A stretch of DNA of 37,381 nt. Source: an uncultured Bacteroidota bacterium (GTDB lineage Bacteria > Bacteroidota > Bacteroidia > Flavobacteriales > Flavobacteriaceae). Made by a program: the position numbers and the translations under genes. Positions 17,377-25,028 of this stretch are shown one piece after another. The stretch is taken from the NCBI GenBank assembly GCA_902510475.1, contig CABXCC010000013.1, positions 1-37,381 on the forward strand, read 5' to 3'. Under the pieces are notes generated by a model. It made no database searches, was not told the DNA's origin, and saw nothing but the letters and a program-made list of their open reading frames with translations. Within the stretch, counting starts at the first letter, position 1; each line of letters opens with the position of its first letter.

Positions 17377-18501
17377 ATAGCCAGTATTTATATTCATATA
17401 CCATTTTGTAAAAAAGCATGTCACTATTGTGATTATCATTTTTCAACCTCTTTGAAATCAAAAGATTTAATAATAAGATCAATATGTGATGAGATTAAAT
17501 TAAGATCATCTGAATTAAATGAGGATATTCATTCAATTTATTTTGGGGGTGGAACTCCTTCAATAATGAACAAATCAAATATTTCTTTAATATTAAACAC
17601 AATTCACGATTCATTTAAGATTGTAAAGAATCCAGAGGTAACTTTAGAATGTAATCCTGACGATATCAATTTAAGTAAAATTGAATCTTGGAAAAGTAGT
17701 AAAATAAACAGAATAAGTCTAGGTGTGCAATCTTTTAATAATTCTGATTTATTATTAATGAATAGGTCACATAGTTCTGATCAGGCTCTATCATCTCTCA
17801 ATTTAGTAATGCAAAATTTTGAAAACTTTTCAGTTGATTTAATCTATGGAATCCCAAGTTCTTCTATTGGTCAGTGGAAAAAAAATCTTGAAATACTGAT
17901 TGATAATAATGTTCCTCATATATCAACATACGCTTTAACCGTTGAGCCAAAAACAGCTCTTAAAAAATTAATTGAAAACAAGAAAATCGATCAAATTAAC
18001 GAAACTGATCAAAGAATTCAATATGATTTTACATTCAAAACCTTATCTAAACTTGAATATATTAATTATGAATTTTCCAGTTTTGCCAAACCAGGTTTTG
18101 AGTGTCAAAATAATTTGGGGTATTGGGACAGAAAAAAATATATTGGATTTGGACCTTCTGCTCATTCATTTGACGGGAAGTACAGAAAATGGAATATTAG
18201 TAACAATCATCTTTATTCTCAAAGTATTGAAAATAAAAAATTGCCTCAGAAAACAGAATGTTTAAATGAAAAAGATGTTTTCAATGAAATAATGATGATA
18301 GGTTTACGCAGATCAACAGGAATTAACATTGATGATCTAAAGTTGAAGTTTGATCAAAAATTTATAGATCACTTTTTAAAGGAAATATCTTTGAAAATAG
18401 ATGATGGCATTTTGATAAAAAAAGAAAATAAAATTCACACTTCAGATGAGTACAAATTTATGACTGACGGAATAGCATCGGATTTATTTATAACAGGTTA
18501 G
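17377..18501 (+). CDS. hemW: HemW, radical SAM heme chaperone, with apparent ATA start codon
   Basis: Read from 17377 the frame gives 374 residues, the normal HemW length, beginning (M/I)ASIYIHIPFCKKACHYCDYHF. The radical-SAM iron-sulfur motif is CKKACHYC (residues 11-18), followed by IYFGGGTPS, ECNPDD, RISLGVQSFN, VDLIYGIP and the C-terminal HemW domain. The frame is closed by a TAA at 17368-17370. Between that stop and the cluster motif there is no ATG, GTG or TTG: only ATA (17371, 17377) or ATT. The first standard start (TTG 17452) would remove the cluster. ATA at 17377 aligns with the usual first Met of this family. HemW is a heme-trafficking protein related to HemN. The family is certain; the start codon is inferred. 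Confidence 0.9.
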   Translation: MASIYIHIPFCKKACHYCDYHFSTSLKSKDLIIRSICDEIKLRSSELNEDIHSIYFGGGTPSIMNKSNISLILNTIHDSFKIVKNPEVTLECNPDDINLSKIESWKSSKINRISLGVQSFNNSDLLLMNRSHSSDQALSSLNLVMQNFENFSVDLIYGIPSSSIGQWKKNLEILIDNNVPHISTYALTVEPKTALKKLIENKKIDQINETDQRIQYDFTFKTLSKLEYINYEFSSFAKPGFECQNNLGYWDRKKYIGFGPSAHSFDGKYRKWNISNNHLYSQSIENKKLPQKTECLNEKDVFNEIMMIGLRRSTGINIDDLKLKFDQKFIDHFLKEISLKIDDGILIKKENKIHTSDEYKFMTDGIASDLFITG

Positions 18502-18553
18502 TCAAGAATAAATAATTTAAAAAACATTATCTTGAATAGATAAATTTTATTTT

Positions 18554-19459
18554 ATGGAATGGAAAGGAGTCATGCCTGCAATTACCACCAAATTCAATTC
18601 AAGTAATAAGTTAGATCTTGATTTATTTAATAAGAATTTAAGTTTTCAAATTGATTCAGGTGTAAATGCAATAGTCTTAGCAGGTTCACTTGGGGAAGCC
18701 AGTACACTAAACCAGGAAGAAAAGAATATTTTAACCAAAAGCACTGTACAATATGTACAAGATAAAGTGCCAGTTGTGATAAATATTGCTGAACAGGGTA
18801 CTTTAGATGCAATAAAATGCGCTGAAGATGCTGAAATGCTTGGGGCTAAGGGTTTAATGGTATTACCTCCAATGAGGTACAAGTCTGGAAGAAATGAAAC
18901 AATTGATTACTTTAGGTCGATAGCAAACTCAACAAGTCTTCCAATAATGATTTACAACAACCCTGTTGATTATGGAATTGAAGTAACACTAGACATGTTT
19001 GATGAATTGTTAAAATGTGAAAATATTAAAGCTGTCAAAGAATCAACAAGGGATATTTCAAATGTGACAAGATTGAAAAATAGTTTTGGATCAAGATTAA
19101 AAATTATGACGGGAGTTGATACAATTGCTCTTGAAAGTTTATTAATGGGAGCTGACGGATGGATCGCGGGTCTTGTATGCGCCTTTCCAAGGGAAACAGT
19201 TGCAATTTACAAACTACAAGAAAAAGGAAAAATTAAAGAAGCAATAGAAATATATAGATGGTTTCTTCCCTTGTTAGAGTTAGATATAAACCCCAAGCTT
19301 GTTCAAAATATTAAATTAGCAGAAACCATTTTGAATATTGGATCTGAACACGTAAGATTACCTAGAAAACCTCTTTCAGGTAATGAGAGAGAAGAGGTGT
19401 TGAAAATTATTAATACAGGAATTAAAAATAGACCAGATTTAACAAAATATAATTTTTAA
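18554..19459 (+). CDS. DapA-family lyase, probable 1-pyrroline-4-hydroxy-2-carboxylate deaminase
   Basis: This 301-residue TIM-barrel enzyme of the dihydrodipicolinate synthase family has the Schiff-base lysine K162 in KAVKEST and the active-site tyrosine Y134 in YNNP. The substrate-loop sequence GSLGEAST replaces the GTTGES of true DapA, which argues against lysine synthesis. With a 4-hydroxyproline epimerase, an FAD D-amino-acid dehydrogenase and an aldehyde dehydrogenase in the same operon, it most likely deaminates 1-pyrroline-4-hydroxy-2-carboxylate to 2-oxoglutarate semialdehyde, step three of trans-4-hydroxy-L-proline degradation. It is the first gene of the operon. An inverted repeat TTATCT/AGATAA lies just upstream (18528-18544). 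Confidence 0.85.
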   Translation: MEWKGVMPAITTKFNSSNKLDLDLFNKNLSFQIDSGVNAIVLAGSLGEASTLNQEEKNILTKSTVQYVQDKVPVVINIAEQGTLDAIKCAEDAEMLGAKGLMVLPPMRYKSGRNETIDYFRSIANSTSLPIMIYNNPVDYGIEVTLDMFDELLKCENIKAVKESTRDISNVTRLKNSFGSRLKIMTGVDTIALESLLMGADGWIAGLVCAFPRETVAIYKLQEKGKIKEAIEIYRWFLPLLELDINPKLVQNIKLAETILNIGSEHVRLPRKPLSGNEREEVLKIINTGIKNRPDLTKYNF

Positions 19460-19462
19460 AAA

Positions 19463-21034
19463 ATGATTTCAGGTAAAAACCAAATTGGAGAAGATTTGTC
19501 TTCGGATTCTAATGAAACTTTTCAAACATTTGATCCTAAATTAAATATTGAAAATGACACAATATTTTTTGAAGCAAGTGACACTGAAATTCGAAAAGCA
19601 ACAAAACTTGCATCAGATGCATTTAAAATTTTTAAACAAGTTTCAGCAAAGAAAAGATCAGAATTTTTAATACAAATTTCTGAAGAGTTAAAATTAATTT
19701 CTTCTGAAATTATAAACATATATTGTTCTGAAACAGGATTGCCTGAAGCAAGATGTTTAGGAGAATTAGGAAGAACTATAAATCAACTTATAAGTTTTGC
19801 AGAACTACTCAAAGAAGGAAAGTATCAAGAAGTTTCTATTGACAGTCCAATTCCAAACAGAAAACCTTTGCCAAAACCAGATCTTAGAAAAATGTTAATG
19901 CCAATTGGCCCTGTTGTAGTTTTTGGTGCTAGTAACTTTCCTTTAGCCTATTCAACTGCTGGAGGTGATACAGCATCTGCTTTAGCTGCAGGATGCCCAG
20001 TTATTTTGAAATCTCATCCGATGCATGCTGGAACTGGAGAGTTGGTTTCATCAGCAATTATAAGAGCGGCAAAAAAAACAAATATGCCTAACGGAGTTTT
20101 TTCTAATTTAAACAGTAAAGGAATTGAGGTTGGTATTAAATTGGTAAATAGTCCTCACGTAAAGGCCGTTGGATTTACCGGAAGTTTAAAGGGCGGTAGA
20201 GCGATTTATGATTTGGCATCAAAGAGAAGACACCCAATTCCTGTATTCGCTGAGATGGGAAGTGTTAATCCGGTTTTAATTTTTCCCAAAAAACTTGAAA
20301 AAGAATATGCTGAACTGGCTATACAATATGCCAAATCAATTACTGTTGGATCTGGACAGTTTTGTACAAATCCAGGAATTATAATTTCTTTTGAATCCGA
20401 TGTTTTTGACCTTTTTATAAAAAAATTGATTGAGGAAATTGAACAAATATCTCCTTCATGTATGTTACATCCTAATATTTATAATGCATACAATTCAGGA
20501 TTAGAAAAAATTAAGCAAAACAGTAATGTATCTGTACTTACTCGTGAAATAAATATAATAGATAAAAATTATCCGCAACATGTTATTTCACATGTTAGCG
20601 CTGGAAATTTTATCGAAGATAAAAGTTTACAACATGAGGTTTTTGGACCTTGTTCATTAATTGTAACATGTCAAGATTATAAGGAGATGTATGCCGCTAT
20701 AGAATCTTTAGAAGGACAGTTGACAGGTACAGTACTAGCCGAAAATAATGATACTATGTTAACTCAAGAAATTATTGATGCTTTAGAACTAAAAGTTGGT
20801 AGAATTATTTTCAATGGTGTACCAACAGGAGTTGAAGTTTGTGAGTCTATGACCCATGGAGGTCCTTACCCGGCTTCAACCGATAGTAGATTTAGCGCGG
20901 TTGGGATTAATTCGATAAAGAGATGGTTGAGACCTGTAAGTTATCAAGATTTCCCTGAAAGTTTATTACCAGATGAATTAAAAAATGGAAATCCCTTAAA
21001 TATAAAACGTAATATAAATGGTGTTGTAGACTAA
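19463..21034 (+). CDS. 2-oxoglutarate semialdehyde dehydrogenase (aldehyde dehydrogenase family)
   Basis: This 523-residue aldehyde dehydrogenase lies 3 bases after the deaminase gene. Catalytic residues are visible: N158 (GASNFP), E264 (FAEMGS), nucleophile C301 (GSGQFCTNPG), and the FTGSLKGG cofactor loop. The sequence belongs to the FASNFP/GSGQFCT subgroup used for 2,5-dioxovalerate (2-oxoglutarate semialdehyde) oxidation. It would convert the product of the upstream deaminase to 2-oxoglutarate with NAD(P)+, feeding the TCA cycle. This is the last step of hydroxyproline breakdown; the same enzyme also serves pentose or glucarate pathways elsewhere, but no such genes are nearby. Confidence 0.9.
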   Translation: MISGKNQIGEDLSSDSNETFQTFDPKLNIENDTIFFEASDTEIRKATKLASDAFKIFKQVSAKKRSEFLIQISEELKLISSEIINIYCSETGLPEARCLGELGRTINQLISFAELLKEGKYQEVSIDSPIPNRKPLPKPDLRKMLMPIGPVVVFGASNFPLAYSTAGGDTASALAAGCPVILKSHPMHAGTGELVSSAIIRAAKKTNMPNGVFSNLNSKGIEVGIKLVNSPHVKAVGFTGSLKGGRAIYDLASKRRHPIPVFAEMGSVNPVLIFPKKLEKEYAELAIQYAKSITVGSGQFCTNPGIIISFESDVFDLFIKKLIEEIEQISPSCMLHPNIYNAYNSGLEKIKQNSNVSVLTREINIIDKNYPQHVISHVSAGNFIEDKSLQHEVFGPCSLIVTCQDYKEMYAAIESLEGQLTGTVLAENNDTMLTQEIIDALELKVGRIIFNGVPTGVEVCESMTHGGPYPASTDSRFSAVGINSIKRWLRPVSYQDFPESLLPDELKNGNPLNIKRNINGVVD

Positions 21035-21068
21035 AATGAGATCCTCGATTTTAAAAATTAATAAATAC

Positions 21069-22778
21069 ATGAAATACAATTATCTTTTTCTAATAATTTT
21101 TATTTTCTACTCATGTAATACAGATCAGCATAAATTAGAAGGTATTATTGAAGAATATCAAAACCATAAAGGATACGATCATGATGAGTACCCACTTGGA
21201 AATTTTTCTGAAGATTACTTTAAGAATGAAAAAGAATTCGCAGAGAATCTTTTATCAAAAATGTCTAAGATAGATGCAAATAAGTTAGTTGAAAACGATA
21301 ATATTTCTTACGAATTATTATCCTTTGAGCTACTTGATATAATAGCTTATTATGATTTTGAAAGATTTCTAAATCCTCTATTATCTGACTCAGGTTTTCA
21401 CACTAGCTTGGTCTATCATGTTAGGCCTGTGTATAATTATGAGCAGATTAAAAATTATTTAAATAAACTTAATTCAATTCCTCAATATGTTGATCAGTAT
21501 TTACCCCTTATGAGAAAAGGAATTGAAAAAGGAGTTTCACAACCATTGATAATTTTTAAAGGTTATGAATCTACTTACAACGATCATATTACCGAAGATT
21601 ATAAATCAAATTATTTTTATTCTCCGTTCAGTAACTTACCAAAAGAATTATCTCAAACTCAAAAAGATTCTATTTTAATCGAGGCCAAAAAAGCCATTGA
21701 AAAAAATGTGGTTCCACAATTTATTAGGATTAAAGACTTTTTTGAAAATGAGTATTATCCAAATACAAGAAATAGTATTGGGGTTTCAGAAACCCCTAAT
21801 GGATCAGAATTTTATCAAAATAGAATTGATTATTACACAACAAGTAAGACATATACTGCTGATAAAATATATGAAATTGGATTAACTGAGGTGGCCAGAA
21901 TTAAAAAAGAGATGATTGAAATCATCAAAGAATTAAATTTTAAGGGTTCTTTTGAGGAATTTTTCAAATTTTTAAGAACAGATGACCAATTTTATGCGAA
22001 AACTCCAAAAGAGCTACTTATTTATGCAAGGGATATTTCAAAAAGAGCAGATGCACAGCTTCCAAGATTTTTTAAGACCCTCCCAAGAAAACCATACGGA
22101 GTTGCACCAGTCCCTGATGCTATTGCTCCAAAATACACTGGAGGAAGATATGTTGGTACTTCAAAAAATAGCACTGAACCTGGTTATTATTGGGTAAACA
22201 CATATGATTTAAAAAGCAGAACTCTTTACACAATTCCTGCTTTAACAGTACACGAGGCTGTTCCCGGACACCATCTTCAAAATGCATTAAATAATGAATT
22301 AGGAGATAGTATACCGCAATTTAGAAGAAATTTATATTTATCAGCTTATGGCGAGGGTTGGGGTTTATACACAGAATTTTTAGCTGATGAAATGGGGATT
22401 TATACAACTCCTTATGAAAAATTTGGCAAGTTTACTTACGAGATGTGGAGAGCTTGTAGATTAGTAGTAGATACTGGTATTCATGCAAAAGGCTGGTCAC
22501 GCGATCAAGCAGTTAATTATATGTCAAGTAACACTGCATTGTCACTTCACGAAGTTAATACCGAAATAGACAGGTATATTTCTTGGCCTGGGCAAGCATT
22601 GTCATATAAAATAGGTGAATTAAAGATTAGAGAATTACGAAATAAGGCGGAAAATAAATTAGATCAAAAATTTGATATTAGAGATTTTCATGAGATTATC
22701 TTAGAATATGGAACAGTAACTCTGTCAATATTAGAAAACAGAATTAATAATTATATAGTTAATAAAATCAATGAGTAA
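21069..22778 (+). CDS. DUF885 family secreted metallopeptidase-like lipoprotein
   Basis: The start at 21069 (MKYNYLFL) gives a normal lipoprotein signal ending FYSC. An ATG at 21036, 1 base after the aldehyde dehydrogenase stop, would add 11 residues and is the coupled alternative. The 569-residue body is DUF885: a long helical N-terminal part, GVAPVPDAIAP, and the zinc-type motif HEAVPGHH at about 395-402 followed by LSAYGEGWGLYTEFLADE, which supplies a downstream Glu as in M2/M3/M32-like peptidases. It lies inside the hydroxyproline operon (8-base overlap with the epimerase gene), so a role in releasing hydroxyproline-containing peptides in the periplasm is attractive. That role is inference; the peptide specificity is unknown. 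Confidence 0.8.
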   Translation: MKYNYLFLIIFIFYSCNTDQHKLEGIIEEYQNHKGYDHDEYPLGNFSEDYFKNEKEFAENLLSKMSKIDANKLVENDNISYELLSFELLDIIAYYDFERFLNPLLSDSGFHTSLVYHVRPVYNYEQIKNYLNKLNSIPQYVDQYLPLMRKGIEKGVSQPLIIFKGYESTYNDHITEDYKSNYFYSPFSNLPKELSQTQKDSILIEAKKAIEKNVVPQFIRIKDFFENEYYPNTRNSIGVSETPNGSEFYQNRIDYYTTSKTYTADKIYEIGLTEVARIKKEMIEIIKELNFKGSFEEFFKFLRTDDQFYAKTPKELLIYARDISKRADAQLPRFFKTLPRKPYGVAPVPDAIAPKYTGGRYVGTSKNSTEPGYYWVNTYDLKSRTLYTIPALTVHEAVPGHHLQNALNNELGDSIPQFRRNLYLSAYGEGWGLYTEFLADEMGIYTTPYEKFGKFTYEMWRACRLVVDTGIHAKGWSRDQAVNYMSSNTALSLHEVNTEIDRYISWPGQALSYKIGELKIRELRNKAENKLDQKFDIRDFHEIILEYGTVTLSILENRINNYIVNKINE

Positions 22779-23778
22779 ATATATTTTCGAATGTATTGAT
22801 GCACACACTTGTGGTAATCCGGTAAGATTGATTTTAACAGAAAATCCAAAACTCAACGGAAAAACAATGAGTGAAAAAAGATTGGATTTTTTAAAAAATC
22901 ATGATTGGATCAGAAAATCTTTGATGTTTGAACCAAGAGGTCATGATATGATGAGTGGGGGAATGATATATCCTCCAGAAAACTCAGAAAATGATTTTTC
23001 AATTTTATTTTTAGAAACTTCTGGATGTTTACCCATGTGTGGGCATGGAACAATTGGTATCGTTACTATAGCACTTGAAGAAAATTTAATAAAACCAAAA
23101 GTTGAAGGGGTTCTAAAAATTGAAGTTCCTGCTGGAACAATAGAGGTTAATTATAAAATAAAAAATGAAAAAGTAGAGTGGGTAGAAATCATAAATGTAG
23201 ATAGTTTTCTTGCCGATTCAAATTTAAGGATCCATTCAGATTATTTGGGTGGAATTAAGTTTGATGTTTCTTATGGGGGTAATTTTTATGCGATTATTGA
23301 ACCTCAAAAAAATTATTTTGGATTAAATAATTATCGAGCTGAAGAACTTATTTCTTTTTCCCGTGAAATTAGAGATAAGATTAATAAAAAATATGCAAAT
23401 AGATTTATTCACCCTATTGATAAATCTATAAGTAACGTGTCTCATGTTTTATGGACAGGTCAGGTACTTGATGATGAATCTTCGTCAAGAAACGCGGTAT
23501 TTTATGGAGATAAAGCAATTGACAGATCTCCGTGTGGTACAGGAAGTTCTGCTAGAATGGCGCAATTATTTTCACAAAACAAACTAAAAGTTGGAGAGGT
23601 TTTTATTCATGAAAGTTATATTGGATCAAAATTTGTTTGTAGAATTCAAAAATCTTCAAAAATTCATAATATTGACGGGATTTCGCCAGTTATAAGAGGT
23701 TGGGCTAAAATTCACGGCCATAATAAAATAATTGTCGACAGTTTAGATCCTTTTTATCAGGGATTCCAAGTAATATAA
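22771..23778 (+). CDS. 4-hydroxyproline 2-epimerase
   Basis: This 335-residue protein belongs to the proline racemase superfamily. Both catalytic cysteines are present: C90 in LPMCGHGTIG and C255 in DRSPCGTGSSARMA, with H92 and D251. Two cysteines indicate an epimerase or racemase; trans-3-hydroxyproline dehydratases have Thr at the second position. The N-terminal IDAHTCGNPVRL is typical. In this operon the substrate should be trans-4-hydroxy-L-proline, converted to cis-4-hydroxy-D-proline, the first step of the pathway. The ATG overlaps the end of the DUF885 gene by 8 bases; the next gene follows after 2 bases. Confidence 0.92.
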   Translation: MSKYIFECIDAHTCGNPVRLILTENPKLNGKTMSEKRLDFLKNHDWIRKSLMFEPRGHDMMSGGMIYPPENSENDFSILFLETSGCLPMCGHGTIGIVTIALEENLIKPKVEGVLKIEVPAGTIEVNYKIKNEKVEWVEIINVDSFLADSNLRIHSDYLGGIKFDVSYGGNFYAIIEPQKNYFGLNNYRAEELISFSREIRDKINKKYANRFIHPIDKSISNVSHVLWTGQVLDDESSSRNAVFYGDKAIDRSPCGTGSSARMAQLFSQNKLKVGEVFIHESYIGSKFVCRIQKSSKIHNIDGISPVIRGWAKIHGHNKIIVDSLDPFYQGFQVI

Positions 23779-23780
23779 AT

Positions 23781-25028
23781 ATGTCTAAAAAGGTATTAAT
23801 TGTCGGAGGCGGGATTATTGGAATATGCTCAGCATATTTTTTAAAAAAAGATGGTTTTGATGTAACTATCGTTGACAAATCAAGTATGAACACTGGTGCG
23901 TCATATATAAATGCAGGATATTTATCTCCTGGCCACATAATTCCTTTGGCATCACCTGGTGTAATAAGTCAAGGTCTTAAGTGGATGTTTGATTCTTCAA
24001 GCCCTTTTTACATTCAGCCTAGATTCAATACCCCGTTTATTAAATGGCTAATTGCTTTTAATAAGTCTTGTAGTGAAAAAAATGTTGAAAACTCAATCAG
24101 ACCTATTATTGATTTGTCGGTTTTTAGTCAGGAATTATTAAATCAAATCAAGACTGAAAATCAAATGTCATTTCACTATGAAAAAAAGGGATTGATGATG
24201 TTGTGTAAATCTGAAAAGTCATTACGCAAAGAAGAGGAAATTGTAAAAAAAGCGGTTGAAAGTGGATTAAGCGCTAAAATGTTAAGTGTTGATGATATAA
24301 AATCAATTGAGCCTAACATAAATATTGACACAATTGGTGCTGCTTATTTTGGATCTGACCATCATACAACGCCTGGAGAGCTGATTTCTCAATTAAAAAA
24401 ATTCATTCTTGATAACGGAGTAAATTGTTTAAAAAATACCGAAATTGAAAATTTTGAAATAGACAGAGATAAAATAAAATCGGTTAAAATTTCTGGAAAG
24501 AGTGTTAGATTTGACGAATATGTTTTATCGGCAGGAACTTGGACATCTAAAATATGTAATAAGTTAGGAATTGACCTGCTTTTACAGGCTGGAAAAGGGT
24601 ATAGTATAAATCATCATAAACAAACAGGAATAACATGTCCAGCAATTTTAGTAGAAGCTAAATGTGCGATAACCCCAATGAATGGATTTTGCAGATTCTC
24701 TGGAACAATGGAGATTTCTTCTATTAATAACAAATTAAGAATGAATAGAGTAAATGCTATTGCTGATTCAGTTGAATCATTCTATCCATCAATTAAAATC
24801 CCTCAATCTGACAGAAAAAGTGCTGTTTTTGGATTCAGACCCATATCGGCAGATGGCTTGCCATATATTGGTAGAACAAAAAAATTAAAAAATGTGTTAA
24901 TTGCTACTGGTCACGGTATGATGGGGTGGAGTATGAGCACAGGGACAGGAAAGATTATTTCCGAGTTAATTTCCGAAAAAAATACTTCTATTAATATTGA
25001 TCGATTTAATCCTAATAGAAAATTTTAA
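23781..25028 (+). CDS. FAD-dependent D-amino-acid dehydrogenase, probable cis-4-hydroxy-D-proline dehydrogenase
   Basis: This 415-residue DadA-like flavoprotein has the FAD-binding motif VGGGIIGICSAYFL at 8-21, an acidic E/D at the end of the second strand (TIVDKS), the NAGYLSPGH segment of D-amino-acid dehydrogenases, and the C-terminal FAD contact ADGLPYIGR...TGHGMMGWSMS. It would oxidise cis-4-hydroxy-D-proline to 1-pyrroline-4-hydroxy-2-carboxylate and pass electrons to the respiratory chain, the second pathway step. It is the last gene of the operon; its end overlaps by 4 bases the end of the convergent kinase/aminotransferase fusion. Other D-amino acids are possible substrates, but the neighbourhood supports hydroxyproline. 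Confidence 0.88.
   Translation: MSKKVLIVGGGIIGICSAYFLKKDGFDVTIVDKSSMNTGASYINAGYLSPGHIIPLASPGVISQGLKWMFDSSSPFYIQPRFNTPFIKWLIAFNKSCSEKNVENSIRPIIDLSVFSQELLNQIKTENQMSFHYEKKGLMMLCKSEKSLRKEEEIVKKAVESGLSAKMLSVDDIKSIEPNINIDTIGAAYFGSDHHTTPGELISQLKKFILDNGVNCLKNTEIENFEIDRDKIKSVKISGKSVRFDEYVLSAGTWTSKICNKLGIDLLLQAGKGYSINHHKQTGITCPAILVEAKCAITPMNGFCRFSGTMEISSINNKLRMNRVNAIADSVESFYPSIKIPQSDRKSAVFGFRPISADGLPYIGRTKKLKNVLIATGHGMMGWSMSTGTGKIISELISEKNTSINIDRFNPNRKF

Noticed and set aside
18554-19459. DapA for lysine biosynthesis
   Set aside because: The active-site loop is GSLGEAST rather than the DapA GTTGES, and the operon is a hydroxyproline degradation set.
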